Assembly (NCBI RefSeq): GCF_011250645.1
Contig: NZ_JAANNO010000001.1
Coordinates: 580,658-644,657, forward strand
Length of the DNA stretch: 64,000 nt
Origin: Motilibacter aurantiacus
GTDB lineage: Bacteria > Actinomycetota > Actinomycetes > Motilibacterales > Motilibacteraceae
Direction: 5' to 3'
The translations under genes were made by a program, and so were the position numbers. This document shows, one piece after another, positions 46,301 through 55,541 of this stretch. Within the stretch, counting starts at the first letter, position 1. Each line of letters begins with the position of its first letter. The notes under the pieces are model-generated. The model did no database searches. It was given only the letters and a program-made list of their open reading frames with translations, and was not told the DNA's origin.

Positions 46301-48201
46301 GCCCGCCCGCGCCAGACCGCGACGAACGCCTCCTGGAAGCGGCGCACGGCGGCCGCCCGCGCCTCCGGGCCCGGGTGCAGCAGGCGCGCCTCGTAGCGCA
46401 GGCCGAGGTCGTAGACCCAGGCCCGCGGCCCGTCGGCGACCTCGATCTCGTAGGGGCGCTCGTCGTCGACGTCCACGCCCATGCGCGCCAGCAGCGGCAG
46501 CACCTTCGACAACGAGACCGGGGCGTCGCGGAACAGCTTGAGCCGCGCCGCCCCCGGCTCCGCGCCGGCGGAGAAGCTGAGCGCCAGCCGGTCGCCCTCC
46601 GGGCCCTGCAGCGACTCCAGGTGCGCGATGTCGAGCACCGCCTCGGCCGCGCCGAAGTCCTCCTTGTACGCCTGCGGGAAGGCCCGCCCATAGCGGCGCA
46701 GCAGGGCGGCCGCGTCCGTCGGCGAGTGCGCCTCCGTCACGGCAGCGGTGAGCTCGTCCTCCCAGGTGCGGGTCGCGGCCGCCAGGCGGGCCTCGATGCC
46801 GGCAGGGTCGACGTCGGGGAGCCGGGCGCCCGGCGGGACCCACGCGACGAAGTGCAGCCGGGCCAGGACCGACTCGGTGACGCGAGCGGTGTAGTCGACG
46901 CTCTCCGCGCCGACGGCGTCGCGCAGGACCGCCTCCATCCGCAGGCGGACCGTGGTCGTGTAGCGGTCGCGCGGGAAGTACAGCAGGCACGAGACGAAGC
47001 GCCCGTAGTCGTCGCGCCGGACGAAGGCGCGGACGCGGCGCCGCTCCCCGAGCCGGAGCACCTCCAGCACCACCGAGGCGAGCGTCGGGGCGTCGACCTG
47101 GAAGAGCTCGTCGCGCGGGTAGGCCTCGAGCACCTGCAGCACCTGACGGCCGGAGTGGCTGGTCGCCACCGTGCCCGCCGCCTGCAGCACGTGCTCGGCC
47201 TTGCGCCGCAGCACCGGGATCCGCAGCACGCTCTCGCTGTAGGCCGTGGAGGAGAACAGCCCCAGGAAGCGCCGCTCGCCGACCACGCGCCCCGCCTCGT
47301 CGAAGGTCTTGATGCCGACGTGGTCGAGGTAGGCGGGCCGGTGAACGGTGGATCGCGAATTGGCCTTCGTGATGACGAGGACCCGCGGCTCGGCCGCGAT
47401 GGCGGCGGCCTCCGGGGTGAACCGGCGGACCACGTGCCCCTCGGCCCGGGCCGGGCGGCTCGCCGGCGCGTGCGGCCGCAGGATGCCGAGCTCGGTCCCC
47501 GCCACGCGGCGGAGCCCCGCGCCGTCCGGCTCCAGCTCGTAGTCGGCGTAGCCGAGGAAGGTGAAGGAGTTGCGGGCCAGCCAGCGCAGCAGCTCGACCG
47601 CCTCCGCCGCCTCCGCCGCGCCGATGCCGGCGGGCGCCCGCGCGGCCAGCTCGTCGGCCAGCCGCAGTGACTGCGCGCGCATCGGCTGCCAGTCCTCGAC
47701 GGCCACCCGCACGTCGCCGAGCACGCCGTGGACGGCCGCGACGAGCTCCTCGGGGGTGGCACGCCCGCCGTCGAGCTCCAGGTGCATCCACGACTCGGGG
47801 GCGCAGCCCTGCGGGCACGCGGCCCCTGCCGCGCCGGCGATCTCCTGCAGCCGGCCGTCGGCGTCCCGCCGGACCGCCAGCTGGGGGTGGAGCAGCCAGG
47901 TGATGGCGAACCCCAGCCGCGAGACCAGCGCGGTGAGCGAGTCGACGAGGAACGGCATGTCGTCGGTGACGACGTCGAGGGCCAGCTGCGCGTCGGCGCC
48001 CTCGAGCGCGTACGCGCGGGCCAGCGTCTGCGCAGGCACGCGCCGCTCGCCGAGCCCGGCGTGCTCGACGAGCACCGCCTCCGCGTGGCCGTGCCCCTGC
48101 TCCTGCAGCTCGTCCGGCGGGACGTGCGCGAAGTACGCCTCGGCCAGCCCCTGCGGGACAGCTGCGCTCGGCGGGGTGGTCTCGGGCAGCTGCGCGCTCA
48201 T
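43393..48201 (-). CDS. NAD-specific glutamate dehydrogenase, large (about 180 kDa) type
   Basis: 1602 residues, the expected size of the GDH-180 class. The N-terminal 700 residues hold ACT-like and helical regulatory domains ([46 protein letters not shown]). The catalytic core (about 720-1230) includes [60 protein letters not shown] (NAD domain) and [21 protein letters not shown]. It deaminates glutamate to 2-oxoglutarate and ammonia. ATG 48201 follows GAGGAG. In actinobacteria it is controlled by amino acids and, in mycobacteria, by GarA. Confidence 0.97.
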   Translation of the reverse strand: [1602 protein letters not shown]

Positions 48202-48279
48202 TCCGCGGACTCCTCGGCGACGACGGCGAGTAGGGCGAACACGGGGACACGGGCTTGTTCGGGCGCCACCTGTCTATTC

Positions 48280-48870
48280 CTACTCCCCCGACAGGTAGCG
48301 CTGCAGCGTCGGAGCCACCAGCGCGACCACGTCCTCCTCCGGGGCCGACGCCAGCGGCTCGACCCGGACGACGTGGCGCAGCAGCGCCACCCCCAGCAGC
48401 TGGGCGGCTCCCGCCTCCACCCGCAGCCTCCGGTCGGGGTGGTCGGCGATGGGCGAGGCGTCCGCGACGCGGGCGAGCAGGCTGCCCGTGACGAACTCGC
48501 GCAGCATCCCCGCGGCCGCCTCGCTGGAGGTCGCCGCCGACAGCAGCCCCAGCAGCGGCTCGCGGGTCGCCGGCTCGGACCAGACGCCCAGGAAGAAGCG
48601 CGCCACCCGCTCGCCGAGCCCCTCCGGCGGCCCCGCGAGCACCTCCGGCAGGGCGAGCGCGGGGTCGAACGGCAGCCGCATCGCGGCCACGAACACCTGC
48701 TCCTTGCCGGCGAAGTAGTGGTGCACGAGCGCCGGGTCGACCTCCGCCGCCCGGGCGATGCCGCGCAGCGAGGCCTTGTCGTACCCCTTGGCCGCGAACT
48801 CCGAGCGCGCCGCGCCGAGGATCCGGTCGCGCGCGTCGGACGTGCCGCTCGGCCGCCCGCGGGGGCTCAT
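48280..48870 (-). CDS. TetR/AcrR family transcriptional regulator
   Basis: 196 residues. The N-terminal HTH is [54 protein letters not shown]; the C-terminal ligand domain resembles TetR_C family 17 type. The ATG overlaps the upstream isomerase-like gene by ATGA. It lies 78 bases before NAD-GDH and upstream of the ABC exporter with the start-codon palindrome, either of which may be its target. Confidence 0.93.
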   Translation of the reverse strand: MSPRGRPSGTSDARDRILGAARSEFAAKGYDKASLRGIARAAEVDPALVHHYFAGKEQVFVAAMRLPFDPALALPEVLAGPPEGLGERVARFFLGVWSEPATREPLLGLLSAATSSEAAAGMLREFVTGSLLARVADASPIADHPDRRLRVEAGAAQLLGVALLRHVVRVEPLASAPEEDVVALVAPTLQRYLSGE

Positions 48871-49667
48871 CCCGCCCGCCCCCGAGCCAGGTGGTCGCGG
48901 GCGAACGCGAGCGCCTCCTCGAGGTCCTGGCGACGGGCGGCCCGGTCGGGCGCGCGCCGGGTGTTGACCTCGACCACCACGGTGCCGGCGAACCCGCCGT
49001 GCCCGAGCAGGGCGAGGACCTCCGCGCAGGGCTGCGTCCCGCGCCCCGGCACGAGGTGCTCGTCGCGCCGTGACCCCGAGCCGTCGGCCAGGTGCAGGTG
49101 GCCGAGCCGCCGGCCCATCGCATCGAGCGTGGACAGCGCGTCCACGCCGGCCGTGGCCGTGTGGGAGAGGTCGAGGACCAGATGCGGGTACGCCTGCTGC
49201 ACGGGGTCCCAGCCGGGGGCGTACGCCTCCAGCAGCCGCCCGCGCGCCCGCCACGGGAACATGTTCTCCACCGCGAGCGCCACCTCGGTCCGCTGCTGCC
49301 GCTCGGCCAGCCCCTGCACGAACGTGCGCGCGTAGTCCCGCTGCCAGCGGAACGGCGGGTGGATCACGACGGTGCCCGCCCCGAGCTGCTCGGCCAGCGC
49401 GTACGACCGCTCGATCTTGACCCACGGGTCGGTGCCCCACACCCGCTGGGTGAGCAGCAACGTGGGCGCGTGGACCGACAGCACGGGGACCCGGTAGTGC
49501 GCGGACAGCCGCTCGAGCGCGGACGCGCTCTGGCTCACGGGGTCGTCCCAGACCATCACCTCGACGCCGTCGTAGCCTAGCTCGGCCGCCGCCTCGAACG
49601 CCGCGGTGCACCCTTCGGGATAGACCGACGCCGAGGAGAGCGCGACGGGCGGGAGGGCCGCGGTCAC
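48867..49667 (-). CDS. Sugar phosphate isomerase/epimerase-like TIM-barrel protein
   Basis: 266 residues of the AP-endonuclease-2 family. Features are [112 protein letters not shown] and [10 protein letters not shown], which carry metal-type Glu, Asp and His. Substrate is unknown. In actinobacteria it commonly follows ppx, as here with a GTGA overlap. Confidence 0.85.
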   Translation of the reverse strand: MTAALPPVALSSASVYPEGCTAAFEAAAELGYDGVEVMVWDDPVSQSASALERLSAHYRVPVLSVHAPTLLLTQRVWGTDPWVKIERSYALAEQLGAGTVVIHPPFRWQRDYARTFVQGLAERQQRTEVALAVENMFPWRARGRLLEAYAPGWDPVQQAYPHLVLDLSHTATAGVDALSTLDAMGRRLGHLHLADGSGSRRDEHLVPGRGTQPCAEVLALLGHGGFAGTVVVEVNTRRAPDRAARRQDLEEALAFARDHLARGRAG

Positions 49668-50599
49668 GTGGTGGGCAGGGCGTCCAGCCGCCGCAGCAGG
49701 ATGCCCTCTCGCAGGGCCCAGGGGCAGATGTCCAGCTCCTGCACGCCGAGCAGGTCCATGGCGGCGAGCGCCACCATGGCCCCGGCGAGCAGCTGTGGCG
49801 CGCGGTCCTCGCTCACCCCGGGCAGCGCGCACCGCCGGCGCACGGACATCGTCGGCAGCCGCTCCTCGGCCCACTCGGCGAGCGCGTCGCGCTCCAGCAC
49901 CCGGCGGACGTACGGGCCGTCGGCGTAGGGCGCCGCCCCGCAGAGGCGGGCCAGCGACCGGAACGTCTTCGAGGTGCCCACCACCCGGTCCGGCGTCCCG
50001 ACGACGAGCACGTCGCGGACGACCTTGCCGAGCTCGGCGCGGATGTGCTTGCGAGCGGCCTTCACGTCCTCGGGCGAGGGCGGGTCACCGCGCAGCCGGT
50101 CGCGGGTCACGCGCCCCGCCCCCAGCGGCACCGACACCGCGACCGCGGGCTCCTCCTCGGCCCCGGCCGAGATCTCCAGGCTGCCGCCGCCGATGTCGAG
50201 GTCGACCAGCCGGCCGGCGGACCAGCCGAACCACCGGCGCACCGCGAGGAAGGTCAGCCGGGCCTCGTCGCCGCCGGACAGCACCGTGAGCGCGACGCCG
50301 GCCTCGTCGCGCACGCGGGCGAGCACGTCCTCGCCGTTGGGCGCCTCGCGGATGGCCGAGGTCGCGAAGGCCAGCATCTGCTCGACGCCCTGGTCGTCGG
50401 CGACGTCGACGGCCTCCAGGCAGAACGCCACGAGCTGGTCGGCGCCCTTGCGGGAGATGCTGCCGTCGTCCTCGAGCTGCTCGGCCAGGCGCAGCCGCAT
50501 GCGATGGGAGTACGCCGCCAGGGGCGGCGCGCCCGGATGGGCGTCGACCACGAGCAGATGGACCGTGTTCGACCCCACGTCGAGGACCCCGAGGCGCAC
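49664..50599 (-). CDS. Ppx/GppA-family phosphatase (exopolyphosphatase-like)
   Basis: 311 residues of the ASKHA fold. The first phosphate loop is [17 protein letters not shown], then [19 protein letters not shown], the second loop [13 protein letters not shown] and [13 protein letters not shown]. This short form lacks the C-terminal HD-like domain of E. coli Ppx. It hydrolyses polyphosphate or pppGpp. The GTG start has TAGGCT six bases upstream (leaderless). Confidence 0.93.
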   Translation of the reverse strand: MRLGVLDVGSNTVHLLVVDAHPGAPPLAAYSHRMRLRLAEQLEDDGSISRKGADQLVAFCLEAVDVADDQGVEQMLAFATSAIREAPNGEDVLARVRDEAGVALTVLSGGDEARLTFLAVRRWFGWSAGRLVDLDIGGGSLEISAGAEEEPAVAVSVPLGAGRVTRDRLRGDPPSPEDVKAARKHIRAELGKVVRDVLVVGTPDRVVGTSKTFRSLARLCGAAPYADGPYVRRVLERDALAEWAEERLPTMSVRRRCALPGVSEDRAPQLLAGAMVALAAMDLLGVQELDICPWALREGILLRRLDALPTT

Positions 50600-50605
50600 G
50601 TCCCG

Positions 50606-50632
50606 AGCCTAGCCAGCCGCCCGGCCTACCCT
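50606..50632. promoter_or_regulatory. Divergent -10 boxes for ppx and the Cys-rich protein
   Basis: TAGGCT on the minus strand (50611-50606) ends six bases before GTG 50599; TACCCT on the plus strand (50627-50632) ends six bases before GTG 50639. Both genes are probably leaderless, sharing a 39-base intergenic region. Confidence 0.45.
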
Positions 50633-50638
50633 GTGGCG

Positions 50639-51445
50639 GTGCCCGAGGTGCCCCTTGACTTCCCCCGCGCGTGGGTCGAGTTCCCCGACCCCGACGACGC
50701 GGCGCAGGTCTACCGCTGCGACCTGACCTGGCTCACCTCGCGGTGGACGTGCATCTTCGGCTCCGGCTGCCAGGGGATCTACGCCGAGCGGCCCGACGAC
50801 GGCTGCTGCACCCTCGGCGCCCACTTCGCCGACGAGGACGACGAGAAGCGGGTCGCGGAATTCGTGAAGCAGCTGACGCCCGACACGTGGCAGCTGCACG
50901 GGCGCGGCCGCAAGCACTGGGTCGAGACCGACGACGAGGGCGCCCGCAAGACCCGGGTCGTCGACGGCGCGTGCGTGTTCCTCAACCGGCCCGGCTTCGC
51001 CGGCGGCTACGGCTGCGCGCTGCACACGCTCGCGGTGGGGCTCGGCCGCGAGCCGCTGGAGACCAAGCCGGACGTCTGCTGGCAGCTGCCGGTCCGCCGC
51101 TCCTACGACCGGGTCACCCGCCCCGACGACACCGAGGTGCTCGTCACGACCATCGCGGAGTACGACCGGCGTGGCTGGGGCCCGGGAGGGCACGACCTCG
51201 ACTGGTACTGCACCGGCAACACCGAGGCGCACGTCGGGCGCGAGCCGGTCTACCTGTCCTACCGCGCCGAGCTCGTCGAGCTGATGGGCGCCGCGGCGTA
51301 CGCGGAGCTGACCCGGCACTGCGAGGAGCGGCTCGCCTCCGCGCTCGTCTTCGCCGCGCACCCGGCCGACGCCTCCGCCGCGCCGCCGCGCAAGCCCCGC
51401 CGCAAGGGCAAGGCCGGGGACGCCGAGCCCGCCGCCACCACCTGA
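50639..51445 (+). CDS. Conserved Cys-rich protein of unknown function
   Basis: 268 residues, no signal or membrane segment. A Cys cluster is visible: [29 protein letters not shown] near residues 33-62, then [17 protein letters not shown] and [13 protein letters not shown], resembling YkgJ/DUF3109-like putative metal or Fe-S cluster sites. The C-terminus is a Lys/Arg/Pro-rich tail ([13 protein letters not shown]). It is conserved in actinobacteria to my knowledge, but no activity is known. Leaderless by the TACCCT box. Confidence 0.85.
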   Translation: MPEVPLDFPRAWVEFPDPDDAAQVYRCDLTWLTSRWTCIFGSGCQGIYAERPDDGCCTLGAHFADEDDEKRVAEFVKQLTPDTWQLHGRGRKHWVETDDEGARKTRVVDGACVFLNRPGFAGGYGCALHTLAVGLGREPLETKPDVCWQLPVRRSYDRVTRPDDTEVLVTTIAEYDRRGWGPGGHDLDWYCTGNTEAHVGREPVYLSYRAELVELMGAAAYAELTRHCEERLASALVFAAHPADASAAPPRKPRRKGKAGDAEPAATT

Positions 51446-51499
51446 CCCGCCCCGCGCCCGCCCGCCCGCACGGTCCCGCGCCTCCGACTGCGTGCGGCG

Positions 51500-51618
51500 C
51501 AATGCCGCATCCAGGCGACCCCACGTTGGCGCGATGCCGCAGTCACACCGACCTATCGCCACGATGCCGCATCGGGGCGGGTGGGAACCGGCGCGATGCC
51601 GCATCGGGGCGGGTGGGA
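51500..51618. repeat. Four-copy tandem repeat, period about 31 bases
   Basis: The core [CG]ATGCCGCA recurs from 51500, 51532, 51562 and 51594. The last two copies share 25 identical bases (51562-51586, 51594-51618); the first two are degenerate. Each full core GATGCCGCATC is itself palindromic. The array lies between convergent genes, filling most of 51446-51626. Confidence 0.75.
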
Positions 51619-51626
51619 GGCGCGGG

Positions 51627-52349
51627 TCAGTCGACGACGGTCGGCCGGGACGGGTCGCGCCACGCCTCGACGCAGATGGCGATCTCGTCGGGCAGGATGC
51701 GGGCCGTCGACAGCGGGGGCAGGTCCTGCGGGTCGAACCAGCCCACCTCGAGGATCTCCTTCTCGTCGAGCGGGCCGCCGCGCGAGACCTCCTCGCAGAT
51801 GAAGAACAGCTTGTACGCGTGCACCGGCATCGGCGGCTGGTGGCCGCGCACCTCGCGGTCGAGCACGGCGGCCAGCCGGACCATCCGGGCCTCGACGCCG
51901 GCCTCCTCGCGGATCTCGCGGATCACGTTGGAGGTCGGCGGCTCGAGCACGTCGCACCAGCCACCCGGCAGCGTCCACAGCCCGTCGGACCGCTCGCGGG
52001 TCATCAGCAGCCGGCCCTCCGGGTCGAACACCGCGCCGCGCGTGTCGACCTTCGGGGTCGCGTGCCCGCCCTCGGGGTCCACCAGCCGGGCCAGCTCGCC
52101 CAGCGGGCCGGCGGTGACGAGGGCGCGCAGCCGCTCGGCCACGTCGCCGACCTGGGCGTACCGCTGCCGGTCGAAGGGGTCCTGGGCGTAGTTGAGGCCG
52201 GTCTGCGCGATCGCCGCCAGGTCCACGAACGCCCGGCGCACCGCCTCGGCCGCGTCCGTGCCCGCCGTGACACCAGTGGCCCCGGTGCCACCACTGCCCT
52301 CGATGCCCTGCTCGCCCTCGTTGCCCGTCGTGCCATCGGTCTTCGCCAT
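51627..52349 (-). CDS. NUDIX hydrolase with N-terminal extension
   Basis: 240 residues. The first 30 are Gly/Thr/Glu-rich; then a helical NUDIX_N-like domain (FVDLAAIAQTGLNYAQDPFDRQRYAQVGDVAERLRAL), then the NUDIX domain with a complete box, GGWCDVLEPPTSNVIREIREEAGV. It probably hydrolyses a nucleotide-sugar or similar diphosphate. CAGAAT lies 7 bases upstream of the ATG, so it may be leaderless. It is divergent from radA. Confidence 0.92.
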   Translation of the reverse strand: MAKTDGTTGNEGEQGIEGSGGTGATGVTAGTDAAEAVRRAFVDLAAIAQTGLNYAQDPFDRQRYAQVGDVAERLRALVTAGPLGELARLVDPEGGHATPKVDTRGAVFDPEGRLLMTRERSDGLWTLPGGWCDVLEPPTSNVIREIREEAGVEARMVRLAAVLDREVRGHQPPMPVHAYKLFFICEEVSRGGPLDEKEILEVGWFDPQDLPPLSTARILPDEIAICVEAWRDPSRPTVVD

Positions 52350-52356
52350 GACCCCG

Positions 52357-52425
52357 ATTCTGCGCAGCCGCGGCCGGGCCGGGTGTGGCCGGTCACCCCC
52401 GACTGTCCCCGCCGCCCTCTAGCCT
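52357..52425. promoter_or_regulatory. Divergent -10 boxes for the NUDIX gene and radA
   Basis: CAGAAT on the minus strand (52362-52357) ends 7 bases before ATG 52349; TAGCCT on the plus strand (52420-52425) ends 7 bases before ATG 52433. Neither start has a ribosome site. Confidence 0.45.
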
Positions 52426-52432
52426 GCCGGGC

Positions 52433-53890
52433 ATGGCGACGAGCAAGGCCGCGAGCTCCAAGGCCACCCCCCGCGGCTACCGCTGCGCCGAGTGCGGCTG
52501 GACCACCGCCAAGTGGGTGGGCCGGTGCGGCGAGTGCCAGGCCTGGGGCTCGGTCGAGGAGTCCGGCCCCGTCTCCGGGCCGAGGACGACCGCCGGCCCG
52601 GTGACGGCCGCAGCCCGGCCGATCGCGGACGTCGACGTCGAGACCGCGCGCGCCAAGCCGACCCGCATCGGCGAGCTGGACCGGGTGCTCGGCGGGGGCC
52701 TGGTCCCCGGCGCCGTCGTGCTGATGGCGGGCGAGCCCGGGGTCGGCAAGTCGACGCTGCTGCTGGAGGTGGCGTCCAAGTGCGCCCGGATCGGCTCCCG
52801 GACGCTGTACGTCACGGCGGAGGAGTCCGCGGGCCAGGTCCGGCTGCGCGCGGAGCGGGTCGGCGCGCTCAACGAGCACCTCTACCTCGCCGCCGAGACC
52901 GACCTCGGCGCCCTGCTCGGCCACGTCGACGCGGTCCGCCCCCACCTGCTCATCGTCGACTCGGTGCAGACGGTCGCCTCCTCCCAGGTGGACGGCTCGG
53001 CCGGAGGCGTGGGCCAGGTCCGTGAGGTGGCCGCCGCGGTCACCCGGGTCGCGAAGGAGCGCGGCATCCCGACCGTCCTCGTCGGCCACGTGACCAAGGA
53101 CGGCAGCATCGCCGGCCCGCGCGCGCTCGAGCACCTCGTGGACGTCGTGCTGCAGGTCGAGGGCGACCGCTCCTCGCGGCTGCGCATGGTCCGCGCGGTG
53201 AAGAACCGCTACGGCCCGACCGACGAGGTGGGCTGCTTCGACCTCGGCGAGAGCGGGATCGTCGAGCTGCCCGACCCGAGCGGGCTGTTCCTCTCGCGCC
53301 ACTCGTTCCCGGTGCCCGGCACCGCCGTCACCGTGGCACTGGAGGGCCGCCGCCCGCTCGTGGCCGAGGTGCAGGCCCTCGTCGCCCCTACCCCGGCGTC
53401 GAACCCGCGCCGTGCGACCAGTGGGGTCGAGGCCTCCCGGGTCGCGATGATCCTCGCGGTGCTGGAGCGGCGCGGCGGGGTCCGGCTGCGCGACGCGGAC
53501 ACCTACGTCGCGACCGTCGGCGGCGTGCGCCTCACCGAGCCGGCCACCGACCTGGCCATCGCGCTGGCGGTCACCAGCTCGGTCCGCGACCTCCCGCTGC
53601 CGAAGGGGATCATCGCGCTCGGCGAGGTGGGCCTCGCCGGTGAGGTACGCCCCGCCGCCGGCATCGCACGCCGGCTCGGCGAAGCCGCCCGGCTGGGGTT
53701 CACGCGGGCGCTGGTCCCGCTCGGCACCGAGCCCGCCGGCGTCCCGGGCATCGTGGCGATCCCGGTGCCCGACATCGAGACGGCGCTGCGGGCGGTCATG
53801 AACACCGCCGAGGCCCCGGGCCGGGCTGCCGCCCGAGCCACCGCGGACGCCGACGGTAGACTCCAGTTGATCACCACTGGTGACCATTGA
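52433..53890 (+). CDS. radA: DNA repair protein RadA
   Basis: 485 residues. N-terminal C4 zinc finger [25 protein letters not shown], Walker [15 protein letters not shown] (about 102-115), the RadA motif [22 protein letters not shown], and a C-terminal Lon-protease-like domain ending in [21 protein letters not shown]. RadA is a RecA-like helicase that promotes branch migration in recombination. It directly precedes disA, with 8 bases between stop and start, as in Bacillus and Streptomyces. Confidence 0.97.
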   Translation: MATSKAASSKATPRGYRCAECGWTTAKWVGRCGECQAWGSVEESGPVSGPRTTAGPVTAAARPIADVDVETARAKPTRIGELDRVLGGGLVPGAVVLMAGEPGVGKSTLLLEVASKCARIGSRTLYVTAEESAGQVRLRAERVGALNEHLYLAAETDLGALLGHVDAVRPHLLIVDSVQTVASSQVDGSAGGVGQVREVAAAVTRVAKERGIPTVLVGHVTKDGSIAGPRALEHLVDVVLQVEGDRSSRLRMVRAVKNRYGPTDEVGCFDLGESGIVELPDPSGLFLSRHSFPVPGTAVTVALEGRRPLVAEVQALVAPTPASNPRRATSGVEASRVAMILAVLERRGGVRLRDADTYVATVGGVRLTEPATDLAIALAVTSSVRDLPLPKGIIALGEVGLAGEVRPAAGIARRLGEAARLGFTRALVPLGTEPAGVPGIVAIPVPDIETALRAVMNTAEAPGRAAARATADADGRLQLITTGDH

Positions 53891-53898
53891 GGAGCGGC

Positions 53899-54993
53899 GT
53901 GCCAGTCAGCGAACGGCAGGCGGCGGAGGAGCCCCTCCGCCCGATCCTCGCGCTCCTCGCCCCCGGCACGCGGCTGCGTGAGGGGCTCGAGCGCATCCTG
54001 CGCGGCCGGACCGGCGCGCTCATCGTGCTCGGCTACGACCGCAACGTCGAGGCGCTCTGCACCGGCGGCTTCGAGCTGGACGTCGAGTTCTCCTCCACCC
54101 GGCTGCGCGAGCTGGCGAAGATGGACGGCGCCGTGGTGTGCGACGCCGAGGTGACCAAGATCCACCGGGCCGCCGTCCAGCTCGTCCCGGACCCGTCGAT
54201 CCCGACCGAGGAGTCCGGCACCCGGCACCGCACCGCCGAGCGGGTGTCCCGGCAGCTCGACGTCCCCGTGGTCTCCGTGAGCGCCTCGATGTCGATCGTC
54301 GCGCTCTACGCGGGCGGGCGCCGCTACGTGCTCGAGGACTCGGCGCAGATCCTGAGCCGGGCCAACCAGGCGTTGGCCACGCTCGAGCGCTACAAGCTCC
54401 GGCTCGACGAGGTCTCCGGGACGCTGTCCGCTTTGGAGATCGAGGACCTGGTGACGGTCCGCGACGTCAGTGCCGTCGCCCAGCGGCTCGAGATGGTCCG
54501 CCGCATCGCCGACGAGATCGAGGGCTACGTCGTCGAGCTCGGCACCGACGGCCGCCTTCTCTCGCTGCAGCTCGAGGAGCTCATCGCCGGCGTGGACGCC
54601 GACCGTGAGCTGGTGGCCCGCGACTACCTGCACGGTGCCGGGGGCCGCCGGACGCGCACCGTCGAGGACGTCCTCACCGAGCTCGACTCGCTCGACGCCG
54701 CCAGCCTGCTCGACATCGTCGCGATCGCCCGCGCGCTCGGCTTCGCGACCGCGGGCGAGGGCCTCGACGGGGCGGTGAGCCCGCGCGGCTTCCGGCTGCT
54801 GGCCAAGGTCCCCCGGCTGCCCGTCGCGGTCGTGGACCGGCTCGTGGAGCACTTCGGCAACCTGCAGAAGCTGCTGGCCGCCAACATCGACGACCTGCAG
54901 GCGGTCGAGGGCGTCGGTGAGTCGCGGGCCCGCACGGTCCGTGAGGGGCTCTCCCGGCTCGCCGAGTCCTCGATCCTTGAGCGCTACGTCTGA
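53899..54993 (+). CDS. disA: DNA integrity scanning protein, diadenylate cyclase
   Basis: 364 residues. The DAC domain has the catalytic motif MDGAVV (about residue 76) and RHR in GTRHRTAER (about 108-110); a helical linker and a C-terminal HhH DNA-binding domain ([26 protein letters not shown]) complete it. It makes cyclic di-AMP from ATP, and DNA branch structures, with RadA, inhibit it. GTG 53899 follows GAGGAG; a TTG overlapping the radA stop is a poorer start. Confidence 0.97.
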   Translation: MPVSERQAAEEPLRPILALLAPGTRLREGLERILRGRTGALIVLGYDRNVEALCTGGFELDVEFSSTRLRELAKMDGAVVCDAEVTKIHRAAVQLVPDPSIPTEESGTRHRTAERVSRQLDVPVVSVSASMSIVALYAGGRRYVLEDSAQILSRANQALATLERYKLRLDEVSGTLSALEIEDLVTVRDVSAVAQRLEMVRRIADEIEGYVVELGTDGRLLSLQLEELIAGVDADRELVARDYLHGAGGRRTRTVEDVLTELDSLDAASLLDIVAIARALGFATAGEGLDGAVSPRGFRLLAKVPRLPVAVVDRLVEHFGNLQKLLAANIDDLQAVEGVGESRARTVREGLSRLAESSILERYV

Positions 54994-55059
54994 CCCCGCC
55001 GCCCGGCCCCAGCAGCTCAGCCTGCCGCCCGCCCTGAGCCGGCCGCTGCCACGCGACGG

Positions 55060-55461
55060 TCAGAGCGCCTCGACCAGCCCGGCCAGCGACTCCAGGTCCA
55101 CCTGCAGCACCCGCCCCGGGCCGGGCGCCCCCGGCCGCCGCAGCGCCGCCAGGACGTACGCCGGCAGCCCCTCGGGCAGGTCCGGGTCGGGCTCGAGCCC
55201 GTCGTCCTCCAGCTCGGCGAGCACACCGTCGACCACCACGCCGGCCTGCACGGTCGCGAGGACGAGCACGTCCGCGCGGGCCTCGTGCTCACGCAGGTCC
55301 ACGAGGGGGACGCGCGGGCCCTCCCGGCCCAGGGCGGCGGTCACCGGGGCGCGTACGCCGGTCAGCGGCACGATCTCGGCGTCGCGGAGCACCTCGCGGA
55401 TCTCCTCCGACCGCACGGCCAGCACCCGCGAGCCCACGAGGAAAGTCACCCAGCCGGCCAT
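55060..55461 (-). CDS. CheW-like domain protein (orphan)
   Basis: 133 residues. The first 60 fit the CheW fold: VTFLVGSRVLAVRSEEIREVLRDAEIVPLTGVRAPVTAALGREGPRVPLVDLRE, followed by VLVLATVQAGVVVDGVLAELEDDG. The rest is variable and Pro/Gly-rich. No CheA or receptor gene is in the window, so it may scaffold an unknown signalling complex. ATG 55461 follows GAGAGG. The similarity is by eye only. Confidence 0.6.
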   Translation of the reverse strand: MAGWVTFLVGSRVLAVRSEEIREVLRDAEIVPLTGVRAPVTAALGREGPRVPLVDLREHEARADVLVLATVQAGVVVDGVLAELEDDGLEPDPDLPEGLPAYVLAALRRPGAPGPGRVLQVDLESLAGLVEAL

Positions 55462-55541
55462 GGCGGCATCCTCTCTCGCCGCCGGCTGCACGCCGTCATC
55501 GGCCCGCCGCGCAGCGCGGCCGGCCCGGCCGCCAGCGCCGC

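Noticed and set aside
43538-49123. Very long open frames overlapping the NAD-GDH gene on both strands (up to about 1860 codons).
   Set aside because: They are shadows produced by high-GC third positions; translations are Arg/Gly/Ala-rich with no domains, whereas the 1602-residue frame matches GDH throughout.
51500-51618. A CRISPR array, because of regularly spaced repeats.
   Set aside because: Repeats are partly degenerate, the 'spacers' of the last two copies are largely identical repeat sequence, and no cas genes are present.
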